Origin: Lonicera japonica
Taxonomy: Eukaryota > Streptophyta > Magnoliopsida > Dipsacales > Caprifoliaceae
DNA: 64,000 nt
Assembly (NCBI GenBank): GCA_021464415.1
Contig: CM038466.1
Span: 25,607,017 to 25,671,016, forward strand
Direction of reading: 5' to 3'
Numbering within the stretch: position 1 is the stretch's first letter; each line of letters begins with the position of its first letter. A program made the position numbers and the translations under genes. Of this stretch, positions 36,481-49,500 are shown one piece after another. The notes under the pieces are model-generated. The model was not told the origin of the DNA. It worked only from the letters and a program-made list of their open reading frames with translations, and searched no databases.

Positions 36481-37024
36481 CTATTTTTACTATCGTATTA
36501 CTCAAACTTGTACTTAAAATGATTTTTGTGTTCTTATTTTTCAACTTATTAAGCGTACTTTAAAAAAAGTATATATTCGATTATTCGTACATAAGTTGCT
36601 GTACGTAGTACTTTGTGATTTAAGCACCGCCACTACTACTACTAAGTCTAAAGAAAGCACATTGTTCATGACTACTACATTAGTCAATTAAAAATTCCGA
36701 TGTTACTTAAATATAAAATTAAATAAATAAAATGATTTACTTAAAATTTAAACTTCCCATACAAGCCATTCTATTCTTAGGAACAATGTTTGTATTTATA
36801 AAAATAGATTAAATTAGGACTGCTTTTACTTTACCTTTTTCCTCATGTTTTATACAATGTTGAACGTGAAGTTTTCCTAATTTGGTAATGCTTAGACCTT
36901 GTATTTTGCATGAAAAGTATATATTTGAAGGAAACACGTATAAAAGATTAAAAAGCATTTTTTTTAATATTTCTTTTAACGGTATTGTTAGATTGACTAC
37001 CCCATATATGGGGAAATTAGACTT

Positions 37025-38480
37025 TGGTAGCCTTTGATAAAAAAAACTGAAGACTCAACTGAAACTGAAAAAATTGTTTATTTAGTTCTGAAAACTATAT
37101 CTAAAAAAATGTTATTTGTTTGAATATAACATATCTGAACTGAAAATCGAATTTTTTTTAGTATGATATTTTTCCCTTATTAGTTATTTGCAACACATGA
37201 TTCTAAAATGTAAGAATGTAAAACATGTATTTTTCACTATTTAAAATTAAGTTTACAGTTTTAAGTGGAGAAAATTAAGTTGGCACTTTTTTTTGTTAAC
37301 AAATTGTTGGTTAGAAAATAACACTAAAGGGGGGGAAGGGGGTGAATCGGGTTTTAAAAATTTAATACGGAATTAAATACTTTTCTAAAAAGGTTTAAGC
37401 AAAACAAAATTATTAAACAAATATATCAAGGAAATAATCAATTTCAAGCAAATAAACAAACAAACAATTAATCCCAAAAGCAATCAATAAATATAAATGC
37501 AATCAAATAAGGAGCTTGAGTTTAGAAGGAATAAACCAATTTGAAGTCTAAGGCTTTTTGTCCTCACAGTTTTAATTTACCAAACCATAGTCCGCGCTCG
37601 GTTAGTTCCCCTAGAAGTTTCACTAATACCATTTTTCTTCTGGGTAAAAAACAAACCACTACAAGTATATCATCTCACACACTTTACAAGTATAGCATGC
37701 CAAAATGTGTCTTAGATAGAGTATATATAGTTCCAAAAGTGATATAGCCGTTTGAGAGGTTTGGTAGAAGTTTGGTACCAAAAATGATAAAAAATCAGAA
37801 ATCCAACGTCTATATTCTGAACCATCAGTCGACTAAGCACAATCCATCAGTCGACTGATGGGTTCCTCTATCCACCAGGCCATTAAGCCAAAATCTCAAT
37901 TTTTGCACTTTTGCATATAAGCTCCAAAAGTAATTATAATGCTTTAGTGAATTCAAAAATAAGTTCCTAATACACTTATTTTTGGGAAAACTCAAAATAT
38001 GAACATAAGAAAGATGCATGATCATGTTTGAGCTATATAGATAACCAATTAAGAAATTTTACATTAATCCTAAGCAAACACTCAATTACCGAATAGATGA
38101 GTCTTCGAATACTTTGATATGTTTCTTCAAATTGATTTTTCCTTGAAGCTTTTGCATATCTCTTTGATCTTGATCTTCATGAATGGCATTGATAAGATTT
38201 GATTTTCTTTGAGTTGTCCAATGCAATGTTGACTTGATTGGAAATGGATTGAATAATCCTTGTCATGCTTTTTTTGAGTAATCATGCTATTCTTAATATT
38301 CCATGTAGATGAAATATAAACTTATATCAAGAAATATATTAAATTACGTATGATTGATTTATTGTTATTATCAAAATAAGGTTAAGATCTACAAGGTCAA
38401 CACAAACAACTTTAAAACCACTTAAATCCGAAAAAATTTAAATTTTCAAATTTAAGTGGTGTTATCAAACAATACCTTAT
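37025..38480. mobile_element. MITE-like element interrupted by solo LTR
   Basis: The left end carries GGTAGCCTTTGATAA and the right end, reversed, GGTATTGTTTGATAACACC. Between them AACTGAA/AAGTGG-type motifs are disrupted by the solo LTR at 37305-38402. Boundaries and superfamily (hAT or Harbinger) are uncertain. Confidence 0.45.
37305..38402. mobile_element. Solo LTR, ~1.1 kb, internally deleted relative of 15095-16877
   Basis: It starts TGTTGG, ends GGTCAACA, and is flanked by CAAAT/CAAAC (37300-37304 and 38403-38407, one mismatch). Its sequence is colinear with the 15095-16877 solo LTR at both ends (GGGGTGAATCGGG on the left, AAGGTCAACA on the right) but lacks ~700 internal bases. No internal coding region. 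Confidence 0.8.
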
Positions 38481-39127
38481 AGTGAGTGAATTTCTTTTTC
38501 AGTGGTAAAATATGCCCATGCAAAATTCAAGTATTATAAGTTGCAAGTGCAATATATATCTTTTAACAAATTGTTTAAAAATGATTTTTTTGTTCCCCTA
38601 TCTTTTTAACCTTTTTTTTGTGTGTGTGTGTGGAGACTAGAAAGTTTGTGTGTTTTGGGGGTTGGGGAGGCGAATCTAGGGGATCCACTTGATCCGAGTA
38701 AAGTGAGTGAGATAGTTTAATTTTTTGTCAAAATTACTATTAATAAATTTTATTTTATTTTTTAAAATTAGGCTGGATTAAAACTTGTTTTGTCATGCCC
38801 AATTTCATTTCTGGAGTGGATGGATGGCAATGATGGATCCAAGAAGGACGAGGGGGCGATCAAAGTTTTGGTAATTGCTACTACTATACTAATAATTAAT
38901 GATAAATGTTTCAAGTTTTTTAAAGATTCCCTACCCCTCCCCCCACACACACACAAAAAAAAAATATGCACCCCAAAAACAGTAAGGAAAAAAAATCAAG
39001 TATCACTACATGTTTTAAAATAGTAGAAACAAAAAAATGGGAAAAAAAAATCTTTGACCGTGATTGGGGAAAAAAATTCACCATTAAAACAACAAAAGTT
39101 TTACTACAAAAATTTCTATTTTTCTCG

Positions 39128-39373
39128 GGGGAGTGATATTTCCGCCCCACAAAACACTTGGTTCCATTCCCACTTTCATTTAGTTCTTGAGAACCGAGTA
39201 AGATGCTTGTTATTTGATTTTTAAGGGCCGAGTATAAACCTATATGGACTAAGTATGGCATTGTCAAGCTTATACTCAGTTCTCAATAACCGAATAACAT
39301 TCACTTTACTCAATTGATCGATTGAAAAATGGGAGTGAAACAAAGTATTTTGTGGGGGTGAAAATATCACCAC
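39128..39373. mobile_element. Sibling of the 36216 Mutator-like MITE
   Basis: The left end GGGGGAGTGATATTTCCGC and the right end, reversed, GGTGGTGATATTTTCACCCC are inverted. The interior repeats the family's TTGAGAACCGAGTAAGAT and CTTATACTCAGTTCTC words. Flanks are not convincingly duplicated. Confidence 0.65.
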
Positions 39374-39524
39374 CATTTTCTTATACTACGAATTACATAT
39401 ATTTTCATTCTCAAAATTAAAATATCTAATCCTTAGACAATCTACAATGCATAGGTTAAAAATGTTATGTAAATTGCTTAATTTGGCATACATTACAAGG
39501 AGGTCTAAGGAGGGGAATGAGCAA

Positions 39525-39715
39525 AAATACTAAATGCGCATTATTCAGTGTATAACACGATGGCAATGGCTTTTTCCTCTGTGCGTTATTTAGTGTATTG
39601 CATAGCTCAATCTTACCCAGCCACCGTGCGATATTCAATGTATCACTTCCTAGCTTTTCCCTCCCCGCGTTATTTAGTGTCTCGCACAACAGCCATTTTG
39701 TATCACGCGCGCGAG
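39525..39715. repeat. Degenerate ~45-50-bp tandem repeat
   Basis: Four spaced copies of a GCGTTATTTAGTGTAT-type core occur (GCGCATTATTCAGTGTAT, GTGCGTTATTTAGTGTAT, GTGCGATATTCAATGTAT, CGCGTTATTTAGTGTCT). Read on the minus strand they give a recurrent TLNNA peptide, which looks like a by-product of the repeat and not a protein gene. Confidence 0.7.
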
Positions 39716-39789
39716 GGACAGTTCATTTCGGGGCACATAAGATATCCATGTGTTAAATTTACACTACGCACATATTTTTAGCTTATAAT

Positions 39790-42700
39790 AATACACTTTT
39801 ACCATGACACTGTAGGAAGAGAAAAGCTAAATTTACATTATGGATCGGTGATGGTCTTAGATTGGGTAGGGTTGGAAAATTGAGTCACTCACACATGAGT
39901 CCAAGATTTTACACAAAACTAAGAGTGGTAGTAGTCCCCCACATGGGATTGTAGAGAAAATGATGACCATAAAGCTGACAGTAAGCAACATCAATTAACT
40001 TAGCTGATAATGAGGGTCTTAATAAAACACGAGGGGTTGAAGACTTATAGGCCACTTTCTGTGTGTGACAGAGGGTGGTCCTCTCTAAATTGGACCTAGG
40101 AATCAAATTAAAGGTTCTTCTACTCTAGAGAGTGTTTGCTTTTGCTTTTGTTGTTGTTTGTGTATGAAGGGGCATTGGGGTCAATAAATCAAGAAGGGAA
40201 ATAAATGTGCTTCCTTGGACTAATTAAAAGTTAAGGACCAATATTTGGTCAGCAATTTGCAACCACTATTAAGAGAGGCCATTGTGGCCCCTGTTCCAAA
40301 GTTTGTTGTTGCAATGATTCGTAGTGAGAGACAGAGTTGCTTTTATTGGTTGAGTTTAAGAGAAAGTGTGCATATTATAAATTGAGATTAAGAAAAAGAT
40401 AGAAGAATCATTTATTTGATAGTTGATACGAGTAAATAGATAGCATATTTTTGAAAGAATTATTGAAGATAAATTTTATAATAAATAGATAAAAAAAAAA
40501 TTATTAAATTTCGTCGAAAATAAAGATATATACATAATGAAAAATCTATTATGAAAATAAACGATGCATTAAACTATGCAATGATACATTATGTCTTAAG
40601 GGCTCTAGTTATGGTACAAACCGTCCGTGGATGGATCGGTCGTTTAACGGAAAAAATTCGCGATTAAAAATTGTTGTTATAAGGTAGGTTGGCATGCGAA
40701 TAGCCCACACCAAATCATAGATCAATATCTTAAGAACATTTATAACACTACTTTGGCATAAACCATCTCTACTTCTACCACGCTAATGGCACCCATAAAC
40801 AAGGTCCAAAGTAAAATTAAGTAAAGCACAATAAGTTGAGTTGATGAAAAGGACAATGCATAGGAAAGATGTTAATTTCAAATTTTAATTACAAGTTGGT
40901 GTGGGACTTTTGTATGATGGAAAGGGTATATAGTGTCCCGTAGGGGAAGCCTTCTAGGGCATGGGGATGTCTTTAAGTCACATCTCACAATGGCCATCCC
41001 ATTTGCAAGGTAGGTCCATTTATTCATTACACACATCTATACATGTAGCATGATAAAGAAAAAGAGGAAGTTACTATTACTATTAATATTGATAAGGGTG
41101 ATATTAACATAACACTTTTTTTGTGTAGGATAAATTGCAAAGAGAGCTAGCTAGGGATGGTTGTCTGTAAAAAGTTATCCCAATTGTGTAGTCCATTTTT
41201 ATTTTATAGTAAAAATCTACTCTAGTATTTTTCTCAAATTTTATGTTTTTAATTAAATTAAGAGTTTATTATTTTCTTTTGGTACGTTGTAAATTAAGCG
41301 TTCATTTTCTTTTTTTAAATATATGTAATTAATGTATCGAACCACATGGTAGTTAATAATTTTTATTTTAACCATTAAAATTTAAAAACAATAGAAATAT
41401 ACTTAATTAATGAGTAAAAAATTAAAAGATAAAATCTTACTTTAAAATGGGGGGAGTATTTATTAACTGACTTGTTGCCTTCGTTAATATACGTTGTATG
41501 ATATTTAATTCAGAAGTCCATATAGTGAAGCACCCTATATATCTATATATGTGATCTAATTGATGAAAGTATTATAACCTGGAACCCTACTTAGAATATA
41601 TAGATTTAGTCTATTAGGTCATTTTTAATGGTCCTTTTTTATTTTTTATTTTTTTTATCCTATGTGTTAATATTATATTAAAATATTTTTATATCTAATT
41701 GGCAAGGTTTTTATATGGGTAGAAAAGTATAAAAAAATTGGTCCACAATGGTGCTTTATTTCTTTCTTACTTGGCATTTATTTAAGAATGAGAGAGAATG
41801 AGTGAGTTTTATAATATCCAATGAGAATGCGCCAAGTCATACTGAAAATTTCTATCACCATTTCTACATGTAAAATGGTGACAAAAATTTTCTGTGTGAT
41901 TCATATTCTGCCTCACATAAAAATGATTACAGAGTACCCTATTGAAGCATAATTTTTTTATTTCTCTTTTAAATTTGTACGGATGGAAATGGTGGGAGGT
42001 GGCTTAATGAACTTTCCAATCTTTAATTTCTTTCATTTAACCTACCTAGTTTACTTTAGACATACCTATGATTGGTCAATTTGTTTCTAAACTGCCCATT
42101 TGTTGTTATATAAGCTTTTCAATTGTTGTCAATCGGCAATTTGACATGCATATGCCCACACAAACACAAAAAAACACACATACTTACGAACATTATGAGG
42201 TGGTGTTCTCCTAAAGGCTAAGATTCATGAATGAGAGAGGGAGAGAGGCGGGGAGATTTAGTTTTCATGTTTTAAAGTTAAGAGTAGAGGGGTGTTTAGA
42301 ACTTGTAGATGGCTTCTTTGTAGAAAACAAAATTCTAGTGTGTATATTCATTTTATCTTCAGACGTACCAAACATCTTGGGCCTATGTGGGTCACTTTCA
42401 CATGAAGGGGTTTCTCAAATAAATGTCTGCTATTATTTTTTATTTTTATATTAATTTAGGAAGAGAGGAAGTAAAAAAGAATTTATTCTTTTGGAACAAG
42501 CTGTCAAGAAAATACAAAAAATCTTTTGGAAGTAAAAATTGAGTGTTTCCCTGCATCATATATAGCAACAAGACGATCATAAGAATAACAAAGCATAGAT
42601 TTGTTATTCGTGATGGAGACGGAGAGATATGCTACACATTGACCTAAAATTTCTGTGTTGGAATTTTACCCACGAAAGCAGTACAATTAATTTTCCAGTC

Positions 42701-43590
42701 CGGTATAATAGTATATAAGTTATTGCACAAATACCAACCTACTACAATGTCCCTCCCGAAATTTATGGGCAAATGAAAGCAGGAAGGCTATCTCCCCAGC
42801 TCTACCTCGTGGACTTGTTTGAAAGAAAATTAATTGATGTCCACATGCTTTTGGAAGATGTTACAAAACATTAGGTTCCCCTTACGGACAAAGGGTAGGA
42901 GACACACTAGTAAGTTGTTTCAACCCCATCCCACCCCTGGGCCCATATGCCACTCAATTCCCAAATAGTAATAAATTGTCAATTTCTTGGTGACAAGTCA
43001 TGCTTCAAGTTCTATAAAAGTTGGCTTTTTTCATTTTGTTTCATTGTCCAATTCCCATTAGCATCTCTATCCATTTGTTCATCCATGTTGAAGTTAATGA
43101 TGAAAGTCGCATTCGCTCTAGAATCATACATACATATATATATATAGGTTGTTATTCATTTTTTCGATTATTTTTTAAATTCAATAAAACGTGATTTAAA
43201 TTTTTGCACAACCGGGCCATTAGTTCTCCCAAACGCGTTTTTGGTTCCAACATACCTTCGTGTATCAATGAGTTCCAAAGCTTTTATTTACCTCTGTAAC
43301 ATGGATGATGTTTTAATTTATTCGGAGGCCTGAAAATTCCATTCACATTCTAAACCTTCAAAATAGCCAGAGCTTTTAGCCAAACATAGCCTTCCATTAT
43401 AATAAAACAGAGAATAGATCAAATTGAATCAAATGAAATATCACGATGAAATGAAATGTCAATGAGGAAAATTAACCCACTAGCAATTCATCTAACTGTA
43501 CATTGTTCTATACAGTAAAAATGATATATCTTCTAACACCTGATATAGAAATTTGGAAAGAAAAAAAAAAAGGTTGCTTAAATTTAAATA
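39790..43590. other. Gene-free region downstream of ATG5
   Basis: No reliable coding sequence was found. The block ~39860-40330 is less A+T rich and not low-complexity, and could be transcribed non-coding DNA or a decayed element, but nothing specific supports either. The rest is A+T rich with short frames only. Confidence 0.5.
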
Positions 43591-43597
43591 TAATTGT

Positions 43598-46500
43598 TCA
43601 TATGGTAATCGGTTCTGCAACTTTGACATAAACACATATGTGAAGAAAATGCTCAGGATTCATCAAGTTGTTCACCACCCAACCAAAGGGTATCTCTAAT
43701 TTCGGTTCGATCCCTTGAATGCGTACCAGTTTAATCTCCACGTTATCCGATAGACCATTTTCAACCAATTTTTCGCTAGTTTCCTCTGTGCTTTTCGTTT
43801 CTTCCGAGTGTTTTATCAGTTCATCCTCAGTATTGGTTAGGGATATATTGCCGTTCATTTGAAACTTGTCCGCAAAAAACTCTGGTAGCAGAGTTTTTAT
43901 TGCATCACACAAGGTGAAGCATTTTCCTGCATTTGTGGATGCAACATGTGTTTGATGTTACATCTGGTGTTTTTCTCAATAGTAGTTAGTTAATCAAATC
44001 AAATATAAAGCATATGGTATGAGTTTCTACTGTAATGGTTGATCCATTCTTCATTCAAGATGTCAACATTTTTGGAAATAAGGAGATGACAAATATTGCC
44101 TCTATCCTAGATTAAGAGTCCACTATCCTGTTTTGTGATGTCCCAAAATTAGTGGTCCAGACTCCTTTTCCGGACATAATCAATGTGCCAAATCTCAACA
44201 AAATAAACAAGTTTGAAAATGCTAGACTTTTTCCATTTTTGTACAAACTGATTTGGCACCACTTAAATGAACTGGTCGGGCCACATATAAAGCGCTGTCT
44301 TATGTTTTCTTTCATTTGATTGTTGCCACATCAATTTGTACAAAGATGGAAAAAATCTAGTACTTCTCAAACAAATTTTGTTCTTACCAATTGATGATGT
44401 TGAAATAAGTGCATTTGAAAAAGTGTAAAACTCAAACTTGACTCTTAATTTGGTATGGAAGGACTATGGAGTAGTAGATTCCCTATAAATCCACCCACAA
44501 GAGACATGAAGACAGAGACTCTATGAAGTGGAAGGCTAGTAGGCACGCAACTAAATTATTAATAATATTTAGCTAATATAACAAATAAACATTTTAAATA
44601 TTAAAATTTAGGGTGGGGTTTGGGAGCTGTGACAAAATTAAGAGCTAAGCCTATCTGGGGCCAGCCCGAGGGCAGGTGTGCAAGGCGGCCGCCTTGGGCC
44701 CCTAGCATTTGTATACAAGTGTACTTGGTCCAATATTTACTTCAATTTTAATATAATTCACAAAAAAAAAAAGGAATTCTTGCATTGATTTTTATAATAA
44801 CTCTAAATGCACTCGAACTTTCTTTCCCTAAAAGTTGTGACCAATGTGTTATGGATCACAATTCATATCTTTTAGTCCTGCTTTTGATATATACACGACT
44901 CAACTTGATTCCTTTTATACATACATGTAAAGGGGCCCCATTTTACAAATTTGCCTTGGGCCCTAAATTTTCTGGGCAGGCCTGAGCCTAACCTAGATGG
45001 AAAATCATTTTGCATGTTAAAAATCAAATGGATGAAAAAGGTTAGGGATATTTTGACACGTCCACAGGACTAGAGAGATTTCTCAAAGAAGAAAATGAAC
45101 AGCAGTGATCAAAAAAAAAAAAAGAACACTAACTACACATACCTTCTCCATGAATCTCGACAGGTCGATTTATGTACACAATTTTGTCCCAGCTATCAAA
45201 GTAAGGCGCATCTTCTAAATCGTCAAAATCCTCATTGGAGCTCCAAACATACAAACGCACTGGAATTCTACCTGACAAAAAGCTTGAACCATGAGCCCAA
45301 TAACATCAACCAAGCAAAATATCAAAGCCGTTATCTGAGAACATTGATTATGTTGGGGCATCAAAAGTAAGGGTGGTCCAGTCTCTAAATCAATGTACCA
45401 TATTTCACAACAGCAAAACAGGTTTTGTTCATGACCATTGATTACATTGAGTTGGTGTAGAATGAGTATAAAACTCAAATAGGGACTCTAAATTTGAACC
45501 GATTAAAATATTATAGAGACTAGAGATAAAAAAATCCTTGACCCCAAGAAAGTTAGTACATAATGACAATTTAACACCATGATAATCAGAAACCAAAGCA
45601 ATTAACCTATATATTCCTGGCGTTGCAAATTACGAGTCCAATCTTTTTTCGGACTTCTAAAAATTAAGAGTCCAGATTCCTTTATGGGGCATAATCAATT
45701 TAACAAATCTAGCCACAATGAACAAGTTTTGCTCTTAACCATTGATTTATGTTGCAATTAGGTTATCCTTAATAAAGTGTTGCCAATGTCATCAATCAAT
45801 TGATGAATACCTTCAGCAATACCAAACAGGTAGGATAAAAGACGGGTTTCGAAAAGTTGGAGCATAGTTGAGTGCAACTTACCATCTGAGCTGATTAGTG
45901 TCATCCAAAATCAGAAACCACAAGAGAATTAAGCCATTAATGTTAGTTCAGTAGGACAGCCTACCCGGGACCACTTATCGCTTATCACTGAGAATTTTTT
46001 ATTTTTTACATGCAACTAATAATTTAGTCAAATTCTTCCGTATTTTGAATTTTTACATTAAATAAGATTTTGTATTAGAAAGAAAATTATTGACACTAAG
46101 AAGTAAGGTGCATGGGAAGAACAAAATGTCTAACCACAGAGTGAAAAGTTCACGTCCTTGAATATGCCACTATCTAAACTGAGGGACAAAGCTATATATA
46201 TATATATATAAATGAGGGTTACAATGAAGAAGCAAAATAAATAAAAAGGACCTAAAACTTCAAAATAACCTATGCGATGAAGTTTTAAAAACTAAATCTA
46301 TAAAATCCCTTATTTATGGGATGTAGAATGGACACCTAATAATATATATAAAATTGGGATTTTCCAATAATAGGCAACCTGATAAAAAGTTAAGAACCAG
46401 TTCAAATCCAATAAATAATGGCTTCTAAATGGGCAACCCAACAAGAGCCCGTTAGCTTAGCGGGTTGGGTTGGGCTGACTTTTTAATGGATGGGTTGGGA

Positions 46501-49500
46501 GTTCAAAATTGCCACCTCTATTAAGAAACAACAAAAGAAAAAAAATTTAAAGCTGATGCATGACCTGTTATATGAATGCAAAAGGTTCTACAGTGTCAGA
46601 ATAGTTGGTGTTTGAATCTTACTTACCTGTTCTAACTGCACCAGTAGCAGCATCTGTTTCATTTACACTCTGACGAGATTTGGGAGAGGATGAGTTCAAT
46701 TTGACTGAAAAATCGTCTCCAAATGTTCCAAGTTTTAGCTTTGATGAAACCCGGAGATAGGTTTCCAAGTTACCTGCAAGAGAGATTGAATAGAAAAATG
46801 AGCATATTAAATGAAACATGTAATGCAGATATATAATTTAGCAATAAATTCGTTATTTGATTATACTCAATCAATAATCTTGAACACTTGCCAGAATGTT
46901 AACTTTAACGCTTGCATATTGAGATAGGACTTTTCCTTTAGCATGCAAAGAAACGTAAATTTGTTTATTTTGACTCATTACCGTAAATTCGATATAATGA
47001 TTTGTAGGACATGTTACAATTATCCACTCTGAGAAATGAATCCCCTTGTCAATTTTAAAAAATAAAAGAGAGTAAAAAAAGTATACCATTCACAATGGAC
47101 CGCCAAAGCTCCACCTGATCAGGTTGGGACATATTCATGATATTCTTGCAGTTCCCATTGATTATATATGCAGCCTGAAAAAAAAAACCCGAAACAAATA
47201 AAGCAAACTGAGAAAAACACACAGAATCTAATCAATATGAAAGTAGTATTTTATTAAAGCAACAATATATATTTGAAATATATGTATCTTACCTAAACAA
47301 TCATGCAAGTTACTTGAATTTAACAATGTATTAAGTAGCACAATCCTTTTTCCATTACATAGTAGATCTACGACGCAGCCACCTTTTTCATTTTTTCAGA
47401 ATGCAAGTCTTAAGATCATTCTTCAGCACTACAAATCCAATTACTTTGTTCTCTATAATTTTTATACATTCTGAATAATATCTCTATATTTTTATGCTGA
47501 TGCTTTACTTGTCAACTTGTGTTTATATAGGTAACACTCTCTTTGTTTTTAAAGAATTGTTACCTTGAGAAGTAAAACATTGGCCTAAAATCTACTATTG
47601 ATGTACATGAAAGTATAAAACTACAGGATATTAAGGCATCAAAAAGGACGACTATGCGTCTACGCCTGTGGGCAAACAAACTATAAGCAAAAAGGCTGGC
47701 CCAAAACAAAACACTAGGGGCCTAGAAATACGCAAGATGTTTTTGATTCATTTACATTGAAAAGAATTGCATTCTTGGGAATTGTTAACACGGGAAAATG
47801 TTCCATGTACAACAAATGCTTAAAGGGGATGTGTTTTTGAATTCCAAGAACAGGGAAAAGTAAGCTAAAGCAAATTATGCCATGTAATTGATTCCTTCGA
47901 AAATTAATGTATGAAACCCCACTAAAGATGAAATATATAGAATCTTGGATATTGTCCTTGGTAAGAGAGACATTGAAAGTTTAAAGCACGTGAAATAAAC
48001 TATTTGTGACTTTTAATAGTAAAAAAAAACTGCGAAAATATCTTGCCCCTTCATTAACAGTGTAACAACTAGAGTATAAGAACAATTCAAACCTTAAAAG
48101 AAGGGAAGATTAAAGAGAAAACCGAAATAATTATTCCCTAACCTCTTTCAATGAGTTAATAAAGCCCCATTTTACACTTTCTTCACCTTCACATGGGGTC
48201 ATATTCGTTGGGTATCCTCGAAAATGCACCTGTAGAAAGAAGATCCCATTAATGAGTTTTCAACCTGCAAAGTATCAGAATTTGTACAAAAGATCAGAGA
48301 GCACCAACTATTTTCATCATTAGACAAGTTATAAAGCATGCATTTCTATGACAGATTTTAGGGCTTCAACGGCGACAGCATTTATAAATTGATCACATTC
48401 TGCGTCATAGCTTTGTGTCGAACTGTGTCTCTATAAAACCCTTAGATTTGTTACTTTAGTTTCACCCCACTAAAAGTATGCAGCTACTTGTTAGAACAAT
48501 ATGATAGCCTACAGGAGCAACTCTGACATTTACAAAACATATATACCTAGTACCTTTTTAGACCTCCATTGCCCCACCTCAGAAATTTGTCAGTCCAATT
48601 GTCCGTCCCTTTCAATTTTCATATCTATAGTTCATTTGCAAGACTTTCATTGGCCGGTTCATTTCCAAGGCTGCTTCTAATTTTATTTTTATTTTTAATA
48701 TTCTTTCTTTGATAAATGAGCAGTTCATACTTCCTCCTATATTAATATGAACACATTGCATTTCAAACTGCATCAATGGAACATTTTGAACAGTGAAGTA
48801 ATGAAGAAGATAGTTTCCAAAAACGTAAACTGTTTCAAAATCAATTAAGACTATTTACTTAATTAATCTAGCAATCAACCCCAAATTCTATAAATCATAA
48901 AGGTGCCAAGATTAATTAGAAATAAACTTTGTACCGTTAGATTCCAAGGTCTCTCTGGTTCCGCACAAAGAAGATCAAAAAGCACTCCTGTCGGTATATA
49001 CCTGATAGAAGCATGCACAGTAGAAATTTACAGGAAGGTAAAAGTAGAGTAGAGAATAAAATAGCAAGTGATATTGTGTTTAACGTAATTTTTGTATGCA
49101 CCAGTGGCGCTATATTTAGCTATTACAATGAATAAAAGTTTCATTATGTGTAACAGCCAACTCCAAACATCCAAATAGTGTGGTATAGACTACGAAGCAT
49201 GGATACTCTCCCGGAGGCCACGAATCAGGCCGATATGCAAATCAGAGAGTATCGGTTTAATTGTAATTTTTTTAAATTCCGATACACTGGGGGCTCTTTC
49301 TGTAAATTTTAAAACTTAAAAATGGGTCAAAGTAAAATAACTTAAAATATTGAGGCTTTAAATAATATAAAAAAATTTAAAACAGATTGAACTATCTTTC
49401 TGAAACCCGTGCTTCATAGGGTATAGATATATATAAAACTCAGCATCGTCAAAACCACAATTAACCCAAAACAAGGTGCACACCGATGTTATGACTTCTA

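Noticed and set aside
39465..39689. Minus-strand frame with recurrent TLNNA
   Set aside because: Periodicity comes from the DNA tandem repeat; no start context, homologue or codon pattern supports a gene.
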